A stretch of DNA of 64,000 bases from Spirochaetia bacterium 38H-sp (GCA_039023545.1 JBCHKQ010000003.1:62001-126000); one strand, 5' to 3'. Positions 52,829-61,992 are shown, counted from the first letter of the stretch. Numbers and translations: made by a program. The notes: generated from the letters alone by a model not told the origin.

Positions 52829-52900
52829 TACCGAACGGCATAAGGCGCGCTTATGTAGCAAAAGACTCAGTAATAGCGCACCTTATGCCTGCCTGCGGCA
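52829..52900 (-). repeat. Variable-stem palindromic element (minus type)
   Basis: TACCGAACG, the inner stem GGCATAAGG plus GCGC with its complement CCTTATGCC, then CTGCCTGCGGCA. Its left half closely resembles the truncated copy at 56287. Confidence 0.85.
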
Positions 52901-53134
52901 AACATAGGGAACACTATCCTCATAGTTTTGTATAAATCTCCATGTGTAATAACAATAAAGATAAAGACCTTTATTTTAAAAAATACATACATATTATAAT
53001 GATGAAAAAAAAAGATGATACAGACATAAAAATAATACAGTTTCATTTCTACGTTGCAGGCAGAAGAGTCTGCGACTTGATTGCCTGTTTCCCTTCTGTT
53101 GAGTGCATATTCTGCGTTGGAAATAAAAAATGCC

Positions 53135-53163
53135 TTGACAGTATTGTTTTTTGGTTTAAATAT
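53135..53163 (+). promoter_or_regulatory. ndk-argA promoter (leaderless)
   Basis: TTGACA (perfect), a 17-bp spacer and AAATAT, ending 6 nt before the ATG at 53170. The -10 is weak, but there is no Shine-Dalgarno site. Confidence 0.5.
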
Positions 53164-53169
53164 AGTGTC

Positions 53170-53685
53170 ATGAGTAAAGCTAATATTACACGTACTTTAT
53201 GTCTTGTTAAGCCAGATGGTGTAAGACGCGGACTTACAGGTGATATTTTGAGCAGGTTTGAGAGGGCAGGGCTCAGGATTGTAGGCCTTAAGCTGCTTGT
53301 GCCTACGGATGAGATTGCTCGTAAGCACTACAGGTATGAGGATATTGCTGTTCGTCATGGCGAGGATGTCTGGAATAGGCTTGTGTCATTTTTGTGTTCC
53401 GGGCCTGTTGTGGCCTTTGTTTTGGAGGGAGTGGATGTTGTTCCTGTTGTCAGAAAGATGTGCGGTTCTACAGAGCCTGCTGCTTCTCCTCCTGGAACTA
53501 TAAGAGGTGATTTCTGTCATCATACCTATGAGTATACCAATCTTAAACAGGGGAGTGTGAGAAATCTAATCCATGCGTCTGCCACGGATGAAGAGGCAGA
53601 TTATGAGATTTCCGTGTGGTTTGAGCCTTCTGAGCTTGTATCTTATAAGAAGGCCGATCATGCAGAGCACTTTCTGGACGAATGA
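53170..53685 (+). CDS. ndk: Nucleoside diphosphate kinase
   Basis: A 171-residue NDK that balances nucleoside triphosphates by phosphate transfer through a histidine. Seen: the start TRTLCLVKPDGVRRGLTGDIL, the catalytic histidine in NLIHASATDEEA, and the conserved GPVVAFVLEG and PGTIRGDF. It is longer than the usual 140-150 residues because of an insertion around RYEDIAVRHGEDVWNRLV. The ATG at 53170 gives a proper N-terminus; the open frame continues upstream to 52942 through promoter and repeat sequence and is not coding. It overlaps argA by 4 nt (ATGA). Confidence 0.9.
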   Translation: MSKANITRTLCLVKPDGVRRGLTGDILSRFERAGLRIVGLKLLVPTDEIARKHYRYEDIAVRHGEDVWNRLVSFLCSGPVVAFVLEGVDVVPVVRKMCGSTEPAASPPGTIRGDFCHHTYEYTNLKQGSVRNLIHASATDEEADYEISVWFEPSELVSYKKADHAEHFLDE

Positions 53686-54989
53686 AGCTGCAGAAGCATA
53701 TTGAGCTTATACGCGAGGTTTTTCACTATCTTAGGCGCTATAATGGAGCCGTTTTTGTAATCAAGGTGGATTACGGTGTCCTGTCAGAAGAGCGCGCTTT
53801 TATGCTTGTAAGCGATATTGCACTTTTAAAGCAGGCTGGTATTCATGTGGTTCTTGTCCCGGGAGCCAAGCAGAGGATAGATCAGGTGTGCTCTCAGTAT
53901 GGTATAAGCTGGGAAGAGAAGGATGGTATAAGGATTTCTTCTGATGAGGCTATGCCTTTTATAGAGATGGCTGCCTTTGATGTATCCACGCGACTTATGA
54001 CTATTCTTACAGGTCATGGGATAAATGCCGTAGTGGGTAACTGGGTAAGAGCTCTTGGACTTGGTGTAATAGATGGTGTGGATTATATGAGAACCGGCCG
54101 TGTGGACAGGGTGGATATAGAGCCTGTTAATAAGCTGTTAAAGGATGGGCTTGTTCCTATTTTCCCTTGTGTGGGTTGGAACTCGCGTGGCAAAGCTTAT
54201 AATATTTCTTCCAATGAGCTTGCAATGACCATTGCCAGTCAGCTTGCAGCTGATAAGCTTTTTTATGTTCTTGATTCTTTTGATTTTTCTTCTTCTGCTT
54301 TGATTATCCCTCCCGATGTGGAGACAGGGGAGGGAGGCGTCATATCCAAGTTGACGGTTTCTCAGGCGGAGCAGTTATGCGCTATCAATCCAAAGGGAAC
54401 TCCGGGTTTGGAACATATCTCCCATGCTGCAGCTGCATGCCGCTCAGGAGTAGAAAGGGTGCATATTGTGGATGGCCGTGTTGACGGGGCTCTCCTTAAG
54501 GAAATTTTTTCCAATGTGGGTATGGGACTTATGGTACACAGCCATGAGTTTGAAAGTATACGTCCTATGGCAGAAGAGGATATTCCTGATGTGCTGAGGA
54601 TTATGGAGCCTCTTATAGAGCAGGGGATTTTGCTTCCCAGAAGCAGGGAGCAGATGCTCAGGGAGTATCGCAGCTTTTATGTCTATGATATAGATGGCAG
54701 TGTGCATGCCTGTGCAGCCTTATATCTGTACGGTTCTGACGGGGAACTTGGCGGTCTTGCTGTGGATTCTGCTTATGCTGGTTCTGGTATTGGTAGCAAA
54801 CTAACCCGTTTTATAATAGAGCAAGCAAGGAGTGCTGGACTTAAGAGACTTTTTGCTCTTACTACGCGTGCTGTGGACTGGTTTGAATCATTGGGCTTTT
54901 CTCTTACTTCTCCGGACAGCCTGCCGGAAGAAAGAAAGGCTCGTTATACAAGCAGTAGAAAATCACGTGTATATGTCTTAAACCTATAA
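53682..54989 (+). CDS. argA: N-acetylglutamate synthase (amino-acid kinase-GNAT fusion)
   Basis: A 435-residue two-domain protein. The amino-acid-kinase domain (about 1-285) begins LQKHIELIREVFHYLRRYNGAVFVIK and contains VLVPGAKQRID and FPCVGWNSRGKAYNISSNELA. The GNAT domain (about 290-435) has LGGLAVDSAYAGSGIGSKLT. This is the classical ArgA arrangement, acetylating glutamate as the first step of arginine synthesis; the kinase part usually binds arginine for feedback inhibition. Coupled to ndk by an ATGA overlap. A 78-nt gap with nothing recognised separates it from the convergent ROK gene. Confidence 0.9.
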   Translation: MKLQKHIELIREVFHYLRRYNGAVFVIKVDYGVLSEERAFMLVSDIALLKQAGIHVVLVPGAKQRIDQVCSQYGISWEEKDGIRISSDEAMPFIEMAAFDVSTRLMTILTGHGINAVVGNWVRALGLGVIDGVDYMRTGRVDRVDIEPVNKLLKDGLVPIFPCVGWNSRGKAYNISSNELAMTIASQLAADKLFYVLDSFDFSSSALIIPPDVETGEGGVISKLTVSQAEQLCAINPKGTPGLEHISHAAAACRSGVERVHIVDGRVDGALLKEIFSNVGMGLMVHSHEFESIRPMAEEDIPDVLRIMEPLIEQGILLPRSREQMLREYRSFYVYDIDGSVHACAALYLYGSDGELGGLAVDSAYAGSGIGSKLTRFIIEQARSAGLKRLFALTTRAVDWFESLGFSLTSPDSLPEERKARYTSSRKSRVYVLNL

Positions 54990-55067
54990 CTTCTAAGCTA
55001 GTACTTTTTATATGCAGTTTATTACAGGTACTATCTGATGCTCTTTGCTGCCTTTGTTTTTATTTTT

Positions 55068-56237
55068 CTATTCTTCTTTTTCTTTAAACATAGGTTCAAA
55101 GAGTTCTATTCCTGCCGGCAGGTTGTCTTCTGTGGGAGAAATCTCCGGAACACGGAAAAGGTGTTCTATAAAAAATCCTGCGGCCCCATATGCCACTGTT
55201 TTTTCTCTCATTGGAGACATCTCTATAACAGCGTGTGTCTGATTGGGATATGTCCAATTGTGCTGGATTTCCCTGAGAAATACTTTTTCCATATCTTCTT
55301 TATATTTTTCAAGTTCTCCACAGATTACTATACGTCTTATGTCTATATTGTTGACAATAAATGCCACATGAACGGCAAGCTCCAATATGACTGCTTCAAG
55401 CACATTAGGGTCAGGTATTTTTTTTATCTCCTCATCAGTGATACTGAACTGGGAATTATTGGGGTGTTTCCACAATATGCTTTTAAACTCGCCGGTAGAA
55501 AAAGAATCACCGTGTATAACACGGTTATTGATTATATAGCCCATACCTATGGCCACCCCCTGATATGGCAGCTTGTGAGTGGATGTCTGCCGGAACTCAG
55601 ATAGGATAAACATTGCATTACCAGTCTTTTCCCCTCTGTTAAATGTAAGGTCTGCCCAGCAGCAACAATTGGCATCGTTTTCTATAAAAACAGGCATCTC
55701 AAAATATTTCTCAAGGTCGGAGCGTATTGAAACAGGCTCTGTTATATCAAGAGGATTGGAGCGTATAATCAGTCCTTTGTATGGATTTATTAGCCCAGAA
55801 AGTCCAATACCTATACCCAGGACTCTTAGATTGCGGTCTTTGGCATCACGCAAAACAGACTGTATTGTCTTTATAAGAACCGCATTTAGACCTTCTCCGT
55901 CTGCTAACTTGTCGTCCTTGGAATATACAATATTGCCACCCAGGTCCACCAGCACAGCGGTAAAGGTTGTGGTATGAATCTCAATCCCCATCACCACACC
56001 AAACTCTGGATTGATGCTCAAAAAAATGGGCTTTCTTCCACCCTTTGGACCGGAAGTTCCCTCTGAAACCGCTACGATAAGATTTTGTGCTTCCAATACT
56101 GATATAATCTTGGTTATAGTGGACTTATCCAGACCGAGGCTCTCTGCAATCTCTGTCCTGCTTTTTGCAGGATTGTGCCACAGATACCTTAGTACCCGCG
56201 ATATGTTAATCGCATTGATTGTTTTTGCGTTAGCCAT
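55068..56237 (-). CDS. ROK-family transcriptional repressor (NagC/XylR type)
   Basis: A 389-residue protein. An N-terminal winged helix-turn-helix (about 12-65: KSRTEIAESLGLDKSTITKIISVLE) precedes a ROK sugar-kinase-like domain (about 75-380: FIENDANCCCWADL, GVAIGMGYIINNRVIHGDSFSTGEF). The ATP-binding D-x-G-x-T is not conserved (GIEIHTTTFTAVLVDLGG), and the C-x-C-G-x-x-G-C-x-E zinc motif that normally follows GEF is missing. It is thus a sugar-responsive regulator and not a kinase, with a possibly altered core. A palindrome in its own promoter suggests autoregulation. It is divergent from ileS. Confidence 0.88.
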   Translation of the reverse strand: MANAKTINAINISRVLRYLWHNPAKSRTEIAESLGLDKSTITKIISVLEAQNLIVAVSEGTSGPKGGRKPIFLSINPEFGVVMGIEIHTTTFTAVLVDLGGNIVYSKDDKLADGEGLNAVLIKTIQSVLRDAKDRNLRVLGIGIGLSGLINPYKGLIIRSNPLDITEPVSIRSDLEKYFEMPVFIENDANCCCWADLTFNRGEKTGNAMFILSEFRQTSTHKLPYQGVAIGMGYIINNRVIHGDSFSTGEFKSILWKHPNNSQFSITDEEIKKIPDPNVLEAVILELAVHVAFIVNNIDIRRIVICGELEKYKEDMEKVFLREIQHNWTYPNQTHAVIEMSPMREKTVAYGAAGFFIEHLFRVPEISPTEDNLPAGIELFEPMFKEKEE

Positions 56238-56242
56238 AACAT

Positions 56243-56271
56243 TTTATATCATGTATTTTAACATGTTACAA
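56243..56271 (-). promoter_or_regulatory. ROK promoter with overlapping TAACATGTTA palindrome (leaderless)
   Basis: On the minus strand: TTGTAA, a 17-bp spacer and TATAAA, ending 5 nt before the ATG. The perfect palindrome TAACATGTTA (56259-56268) overlaps the -35/spacer. Related ACATGTT half-sites recur at about 56421 and 56437, near the ileS promoter, and may be operator sites. Confidence 0.6.
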
Positions 56272-56286
56272 GAAATTCTTTTTTAT

Positions 56287-56408
56287 ATCGAACGGCATAA
56301 GTCGCGCTAGCATAAAGTGCCAAAACAGGATAAATGCAAAACTGCGGTGTTTTCTTCTGCCGGAGGCAGCAGGGATCGCGCATCTTGCGCGGTCCCTGCG
56401 TTCGGTAT
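56287..56408. repeat. Palindromic element pair, left copy truncated
   Basis: The left copy (from 56287) keeps ATCGAACGGCATAAG but lacks the closing arm. The right copy (56357-56408) is complete: GCCGGAGGCAG, the inner stem GCAGGGATCGCGC/GCGCGGTCCCTGC (one mismatch), CGTTCGGTAT. It lies between divergent genes. Confidence 0.8.
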
Positions 56409-56441
56409 ATTTTTATTTTACATGTTTTTAGCCTTGACATG

Positions 56442-56471
56442 TTGACAGCCCCTTACCGATTTTCATAAAAT
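56442..56471 (+). promoter_or_regulatory. ileS operon promoter
   Basis: TTGACA (perfect), an 18-bp spacer and TAAAAT. A second TTGACA begins 8 bp upstream. The leader is about 42 nt, with no T-box features. Confidence 0.6.
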
Positions 56472-56520
56472 TGTCTATCTTATTGTATATTTCTAATTCC
56501 AGCTGTTATGGAGGCGTGTT

Positions 56521-59500
56521 TTGTATAAGCCGGTGGATCCACGTGTGTCTTTCCCCAAGATGGAGGAAGAGGTTCTTGAGTTTTGGAACAAAGAAAAGAT
56601 TTTTGAAAAGTCAGTAGAAAACAGAAAAAATTCCGATGAGTTTGTTTTTTATGACGGTCCTCCCTTTGCTACCGGGTTGCCTCACTTTGGCCATTTTGTT
56701 CCCGGTACTGTAAAGGATATTATACCCAGATATCAGACTATGCGCGGCAAGAGGGTAGAACGCCGTTTTGGTTGGGACTGCCATGGACTGCCGGTTGAGT
56801 ATGAGATGGAGAAGGAGCTTGGTATATCCGGTAAGCGCGAGATTGAGGATTACGGTGTGGATAAGTTTAACGAGTCCTGCCGCTCCATTGTGCTACGCTA
56901 TGTTAAAGAGTGGCGTCAGATTGTTACCAGAATGGGGCGTTGGGTAGATTTTGATAACGATTATAAAACCATGGAACCGGATTACATGGAGACAATCTGG
57001 TGGGTTATAAAGCAGCTCTGGGAAAAGGGTCTTCTCTATGAAGGGTACTATATCCTGCCATATTGTCCTCGCTGTTCTACTGTTCTTTCCAACCATGAGC
57101 TTAATCTGGGCGGATACAAGGATGTGCATGACCCTGCAATCACTGTAAGGTTTAAGTTGAGAGACGATAATCCGCGCGGATGGGATAATACTTATATCCT
57201 TGCATGGACAACAACTCCATGGACACTCCCTTCCAACCTGGCTTTGGCTCTAGGACCTGATATAGACTATGTGCGTGTAAAGGATGGTGATGATTTTTAT
57301 GTTCTGGCAAAGGCAAGACTTTCTGCCTACTACAAGAGCGAAGAGGAATATATAGTTGTAGATGAGTTTAAGGGTGCTGACTTGATAGGTTTTGATTATG
57401 AGCCTCTTTTCCCGTACTTTTCAGAGCTTGCGGAGAATGGTGCCTTTAAGACAAGAGAAGGGGACTTTGTAAGCACTGAGGACGGTACGGGTATTGTCCA
57501 TATTGCTCCCGGATTTGGTGAGGATGACTACAGGATTCTCAAGGATACAGGTGTGCCCGTAGTGTGCCCCGTGGATGCAGAAGGCTGTTTTACGGATGAG
57601 ATTCCGGATTATAAGGGCATATTTGTAAAGGATGCTGATAAGGAGATAATAGCACGTCTCAGAGGGGAGGGGAAGCTTGTAAAGCGCGATCAGTATTTGC
57701 ATGCATATCCTCATTGCTGGAGATGTAAGTCTCCTCTTATCTATAGAGCCATAAGTTCATGGTTTGTTGCTGTAGAAAAGTTTAAGGACAGAATGCTTGC
57801 AGCAAATGAGCAGATATATTGGATGCCCTCTCATATCAAGCATGGACGCTTTGGCAAGTGGCTGGAGAATGCGAGAGACTGGGCTATATCGCGTAACAGA
57901 TATTGGGGTAATCCTATACCGATATGGAAGTGTGATTCTTGTGGTCATATGGACTGCATAGGGTCAAGAGAAGAGCTCAAAGAAAAAAGCGGTGTGTGGC
58001 CTGATGACCTCCATAAGCATTATGTTGATAGTATAACATATACTTGTTCCTGTGGTGGAACAATGAAAAGAGTTCCTGAGGTGCTTGACTGCTGGTTTGA
58101 ATCCGGTGCCATGCCATATGCTCAAAATCACTATCCGTTTGAAAACAAAGAAAAGTTTGAGAAACATTTCCCTGCGGATTTTATCTGTGAAGGTATAGAT
58201 CAAACAAGGGGCTGGTTTTATACTCTGGTTATCCTTTCTACTGCATTGTTTGACAAACCGCCTTTTCTTAATAACATAACCACGGGTCTTGTTCTTGCCC
58301 AAGATGGCAAAAAGATGAGCAAATCGGAGAGAAACTATACTGATCCCAAAGATGTTATAGATACCTTTGGTGCTGATGCCCTGAGGCTGTTTCTCATGAG
58401 CTCTGCTGTGGTAAGGGCTGAGGAGTTAAGATACAGTGATGACGGAGTAAAAGAAATCCTAAAGACAGTGTTGATACCTCTTTGGAATGCTTATAGTTTC
58501 TTTGTTACTTATGCCAATATAGATGGAATAAAGCCTTCTTCTGCTCCCAAGTCTGTAAACAATCCTCTTGATATATGGATTCTGTCGGAGTCTTCAAAGC
58601 TTGTAGAAGATGTAACAAGAGAACTTGATAGATATGACCTTGTAAAGGCTATAGAGCCTATTGTTGCCTTTGTTGATAGTCTCAATAACTGGTATATAAG
58701 GCGTTCTAGAAGAAGATTCTGGAAGTCCGAGAATGATGACGATAAGGTAGAGGCTTATGATACACTCTGGACAGTGCTTATAACTCTTGTAAAGGTAGCA
58801 GCTCCTTTTGTTCCTTTTATCACAGAAGAGATATACAGAAATCTTAGAACAGAGAATATGCCCATATCAGTGCATCTCTGCGATTGGCCTGTTGCTGATT
58901 CTTCTATGAGGGATGAGCTTCTTGAGAAGAAGATGGCTCTTGTCAGAAAAGCTGTCAGCCTTGGTCGTGCGTTGAGAAGCGAGCACAGCATAAAAACCAG
59001 ACAACCTCTCAAAGCCATATATCTGATAACAAGAGAAGATGAAGAAAGAAAAATTCTCCTTGAGATGGAAGAAATCATAAGAGAAGAACTCAATGTCAAA
59101 GATGTCGTGTACAGAGAAAACGAGGATGATGTTGTAGAATACTCTGCAAAACCCAACTATCCTGTTCTTGGTAAAAAACTTGGGAAAAAGATGAAACTTG
59201 CCGCAGAAAAGATAGCCGCTCTTTCTACTGCAGAGATTAAGAGTATTCTTGATGGTTCTGTCCTTTCTTTGGATTTGGATGGCGAGGTATTGGAACTGGG
59301 GGAAAATGAGATAGTCATTCACAGAAGCGAAAAGGCTGGTCTTAAGGTGCTTAACGAAGGTACTCTCACTGTTGCTCTTGATACTGAGCTTACACCGGAA
59401 CTCATAAGAGAAGGCATTGCAAGGGACTTTATACGTGCAGTACAGAATATGAGAAAAGAAAAGGGGCTTGATGTTTCTGACAGAATAAGGCTTTTCTACA

Positions 59501-59664
59501 ATGCAGGCTCAGAGGTAAAAGAGGCTGTAGAAGATTTTAGAGATTATGTGTCCAACGAGACGCTCGCAATTTCTATTGATTTTATTGATGATAAAACAGA
59601 GCTTGTCTCTGTAACCTGTGGTGAACAGGATTGTTTTATCGGATTAGAGAAGAACGAGGGTTAA
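56521..59664 (+). CDS. ileS: Isoleucyl-tRNA synthetase, eukaryote/archaeal type
   Basis: A 1047-residue class I synthetase. The HIGH motif reads GLPHFGHF and the KMSKS motif is KKMSKSERNY. The editing domain (CP1) contains TTTPWTLPSNLALALG. Cysteine pairs (CPRCSTV, CWRCKSP, CDSCGH, CSCGG) are as in the long type. The catalytic core and C-terminal tRNA-binding domain resemble the mupirocin-insensitive type 2 enzymes, which is normal for spirochaetes. The start is a TTG with GGAGG 6-7 nt upstream; no better in-frame start exists nearby. First gene of an operon with a lipoprotein, hisH and hisF. Confidence 0.95.
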   Translation: MYKPVDPRVSFPKMEEEVLEFWNKEKIFEKSVENRKNSDEFVFYDGPPFATGLPHFGHFVPGTVKDIIPRYQTMRGKRVERRFGWDCHGLPVEYEMEKELGISGKREIEDYGVDKFNESCRSIVLRYVKEWRQIVTRMGRWVDFDNDYKTMEPDYMETIWWVIKQLWEKGLLYEGYYILPYCPRCSTVLSNHELNLGGYKDVHDPAITVRFKLRDDNPRGWDNTYILAWTTTPWTLPSNLALALGPDIDYVRVKDGDDFYVLAKARLSAYYKSEEEYIVVDEFKGADLIGFDYEPLFPYFSELAENGAFKTREGDFVSTEDGTGIVHIAPGFGEDDYRILKDTGVPVVCPVDAEGCFTDEIPDYKGIFVKDADKEIIARLRGEGKLVKRDQYLHAYPHCWRCKSPLIYRAISSWFVAVEKFKDRMLAANEQIYWMPSHIKHGRFGKWLENARDWAISRNRYWGNPIPIWKCDSCGHMDCIGSREELKEKSGVWPDDLHKHYVDSITYTCSCGGTMKRVPEVLDCWFESGAMPYAQNHYPFENKEKFEKHFPADFICEGIDQTRGWFYTLVILSTALFDKPPFLNNITTGLVLAQDGKKMSKSERNYTDPKDVIDTFGADALRLFLMSSAVVRAEELRYSDDGVKEILKTVLIPLWNAYSFFVTYANIDGIKPSSAPKSVNNPLDIWILSESSKLVEDVTRELDRYDLVKAIEPIVAFVDSLNNWYIRRSRRRFWKSENDDDKVEAYDTLWTVLITLVKVAAPFVPFITEEIYRNLRTENMPISVHLCDWPVADSSMRDELLEKKMALVRKAVSLGRALRSEHSIKTRQPLKAIYLITREDEERKILLEMEEIIREELNVKDVVYRENEDDVVEYSAKPNYPVLGKKLGKKMKLAAEKIAALSTAEIKSILDGSVLSLDLDGEVLELGENEIVIHRSEKAGLKVLNEGTLTVALDTELTPELIREGIARDFIRAVQNMRKEKGLDVSDRIRLFYNAGSEVKEAVEDFRDYVSNETLAISIDFIDDKTELVSVTCGEQDCFIGLEKNEG

Positions 59665-59667
59665 CAT

Positions 59668-60498
59668 ATGTCTTGCAGAAAAATTGTGTTTCTCGCTGTG
59701 GTTTTTACTGTTTTACTTGCTTCTTGTGCAACATCTCCTGTTCCTGTGGAGAAACTGTTTCTACCTGCTTCCGAGCTTTATGTGAGAATAAATCTTGCAT
59801 TAGAAGAGACCTATTCTCTTGCAGAGGATGTTCTAGCGGCAAATGGGGCTGATAAGAATGTCATAGATATTCTTAAGAAGAGCAGGAATTTGTACCTTAC
59901 TAATAACGGCGGCAGCTGGTTTTTTATTTTTGAAGGGGATTATTCTTCTTCTACATTCTGGTTTGATGCTGCTCTTGGTTTTGATGGCTGGGAAAAGACT
60001 TCTTATGATTATCCTATGTATCCGGGAGCTTTGTTGTATTCCAACAAGGATACACGAGAAGAAATTCTGTTATTGGGTTCATCTGTCATAGGGTATTCTT
60101 TAAGCTGGGATTCTGTTGAAGAGTGGGAAGCTTATGATGATGTTTTTGTGCATGTAAACCGTGATGTAGAGGCTGTATGGAGTAGAAAAGCTATGCAGAA
60201 CTCTGTTGTGTCAGGCAGAATTCTTTCTATGTACTGGTGGGGCAGCCTGGAAGGCGGGGTGTGGAACCAGGGAATGGACTGGAGACTTGTAGACGAGAGT
60301 TCTGTAAAGTCAGCAAAAACTTTTATCAAGCTTATTCTTCCCAAGCTGTTCTCCTCTGTTTTTGACAGAGATTTTATAGAAACTTGGTCTTCTCTTAGCT
60401 TTTCCTCAGAGGGAGAGTGGCTTAAGGTGGGACTACCATCTATAACTTACAAGGAGATGCTTTCTGCTATAAATCTCTGGCTCAAGGAGATTTTATGA
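59668..60498 (+). CDS. Lipoprotein of unknown function
   Basis: A 276-residue protein with a lipoprotein signal peptide (lipobox LLASC, cleavage before residue 20). I do not recognise the body. It is rich in aromatic residues and has repeated short strand-forming parts (SWFFIFEGDYSSSTFWFD, then ILSMYWWGSLEGG), with a helical segment KSAKTFIKLILPKLF. It looks like an extracytoplasmic beta-rich domain. It follows ileS by 3 nt with GAGGG before the ATG, and overlaps hisH by 4 nt, so it is firmly inside this operon although unrelated by function to its neighbours. Confidence 0.75.
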   Translation: MSCRKIVFLAVVFTVLLASCATSPVPVEKLFLPASELYVRINLALEETYSLAEDVLAANGADKNVIDILKKSRNLYLTNNGGSWFFIFEGDYSSSTFWFDAALGFDGWEKTSYDYPMYPGALLYSNKDTREEILLLGSSVIGYSLSWDSVEEWEAYDDVFVHVNRDVEAVWSRKAMQNSVVSGRILSMYWWGSLEGGVWNQGMDWRLVDESSVKSAKTFIKLILPKLFSSVFDRDFIETWSSLSFSSEGEWLKVGLPSITYKEMLSAINLWLKEIL

Positions 60499-61109
60499 CC
60501 AATACGGATGTTGTTGTGGTGGATTATGAGGCAGGTAACTTGAAGTCAGTAGAAACTGCCTTAAGGGAACTGGGGGTATCATATATTATATCTTCTGAGC
60601 CGGAGACAGTGCTGTCTGCTCCTCGTGTTATTTTCCCGGGAGTGGGAGAGGCTGGTGCGGCGATGAATGTTCTAAATAAAACCGGACTTGATGAGGCACT
60701 CAAATCTTTTTTTTCTTCTGGAAAGCCTTTTCTTGGTATTTGCATTGGGTGTCAGCTTGTTCTTGAGCACTCGGAAGAAAGTGATACTGATACCTTGGGT
60801 ATTGTTCCTGGTAGGGTAGTTGCTTTTGACAGCAAAATGGGTTTAAAAGTGCCTCACATGGGGTGGAACACCGTATCACGGATAGCAGAACATAAGATAT
60901 GGGATGGTATTCCATCTGGTTCTTCTTTTTATTTTGTGCATTCTTTTTATCCTGTGCCCGATGTTTCTGTTGATGCACTTGGTAAAACTGACTACGGTGT
61001 ATCTTTTACATCTGCTTTCTGTAAGGATAATCTGATTGCTGTACAGTTTCATCCCGAGAAGTCCGGGCCTTATGGTCTTAAACTTCTCTCCAACTTTTTT
61101 TCTCTGTAG
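60495..61109 (+). CDS. hisH: Imidazole glycerol phosphate synthase glutamine amidotransferase subunit HisH
   Basis: A 204-residue class I glutamine amidotransferase. Seen: the start [18 protein letters not shown], oxyanion region FPGVGEAG, nucleophile in [17 protein letters not shown] (normally GICLGMQ), and the His/Glu pair in VQFHPEKSG. It supplies ammonia to HisF for imidazole ring formation. AAGGAG lies ahead of the ATG, which overlaps the lipoprotein stop (ATGA). hisF follows 25 nt later. Confidence 0.93.
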   Translation: MTNTDVVVVDYEAGNLKSVETALRELGVSYIISSEPETVLSAPRVIFPGVGEAGAAMNVLNKTGLDEALKSFFSSGKPFLGICIGCQLVLEHSEESDTDTLGIVPGRVVAFDSKMGLKVPHMGWNTVSRIAEHKIWDGIPSGSSFYFVHSFYPVPDVSVDALGKTDYGVSFTSAFCKDNLIAVQFHPEKSGPYGLKLLSNFFSL

Positions 61110-61134
61110 GTTTTCTGCAGGGTACGGAGGGCTT

Positions 61135-61914
61135 ATGTTTTCCAGAAGGATTATTGTTTGTCTGGATGTTAGAGATGGGAAAACTACCAAGGGAATCAAG
61201 TTTAAGGGAAACGTAGATATAGGCGATCCTGTAGATATGGCTGAGGAGTATTATAGACAGGGAGTAGATGAGCTTGTTTTTTATGATATAACTGCTTCTG
61301 CTGAGAAACGCGGGATAATGATAGATGTTGTTGCCCGTGTCGCAGAGAAGATTTTTATTCCGTTTTGTGTTGGAGGTGGGATAGGTAGTGTGTCAGATAT
61401 GAGAGATGTACTTCTTGCGGGGGCCGAGAAGGTTAGTGTAAACAGTCAGGCTGTCAAGAATCCTGCTATAATTGAGGAAGGAGCAGCTCTTTTTGGTAGG
61501 CAGTGCGTTGTGTTGGGGATGGATGCCGCACGTGATGAGGATATGCCGTCAGGATATAGGGTTGTTATAAATGGTGGTAGAACACCTACAGAGCTTGATG
61601 CCCTTGCATGGGCAAAACAGGCAGAACGACTTGGTGCAGGTGAGATTGTACTCAACTCAATAGATGCGGATGGTACACAAGACGGTTATGAGCTTAACCT
61701 CACACGCATGATATCTGAGGCTGTCGGTGTCCCTGTCGTTGCATCAGGAGGTGCAGGAAGGCCAGAGCATCTTGCTAGTGTTTTTACGGATGCAAAGGCA
61801 GATGCAGCACTTATAGCTTCTATGGTGCATTATGGTACGTATACTATCCCTCAGATAAAGCGATATCTTGCAGAAAGGGATATACCTGTAAGAATGGATG
61901 GTATTCCTGGCTGA
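61135..61914 (+). CDS. hisF: Imidazole glycerol phosphate synthase cyclase subunit HisF
   Basis: A 259-residue TIM barrel. Start [20 protein letters not shown] with the catalytic aspartate in CLDV; second catalytic aspartate in [11 protein letters not shown]; phosphate-binding GGGIG and ASGGAG. It joins HisH ammonia to PRFAR, giving imidazole glycerol phosphate and AICAR. The ATG at 61135 is used, with CGGAGGG upstream; the open frame extends back into hisH but the family N-terminus starts here. End of the ileS operon. Confidence 0.94.
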   Translation: MFSRRIIVCLDVRDGKTTKGIKFKGNVDIGDPVDMAEEYYRQGVDELVFYDITASAEKRGIMIDVVARVAEKIFIPFCVGGGIGSVSDMRDVLLAGAEKVSVNSQAVKNPAIIEEGAALFGRQCVVLGMDAARDEDMPSGYRVVINGGRTPTELDALAWAKQAERLGAGEIVLNSIDADGTQDGYELNLTRMISEAVGVPVVASGGAGRPEHLASVFTDAKADAALIASMVHYGTYTIPQIKRYLAERDIPVRMDGIPG

Positions 61915-61920
61915 TGTATA

Positions 61921-61950
61921 TTGCCTTTTTTTGATGGTATATAGTATATT
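61921..61950 (+). promoter_or_regulatory. Promoter of the FmdB-like gene
   Basis: TTGCCT (61921-61926), an 18-bp spacer and TATATT (61945-61950). Confidence 0.45.
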
Positions 61951-61992
61951 ATCTACATATCAAAAATTATAGTTAGATTACAGGAGGCACGG

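Larger units (their letters stand above)
52730..53169. other. Divergent region between mgtE and ndk
   Basis: It holds the mgtE promoter, one minus-type palindromic element (52829-52900), a possible decayed plus-type partner (about 53055-53120, GCAGGCAGAAGAGTCTGCG ... TCTGCGTTGG) and the ndk promoter. An open frame upstream of ndk crosses this region but is not considered coding. Confidence 0.55.

Noticed and set aside
52942..53169. N-terminal extension of ndk by 76 residues
   Set aside because: It reads through a decayed palindromic element and the -35/-10 region. The ndk family N-terminus begins at the ATG at 53170.
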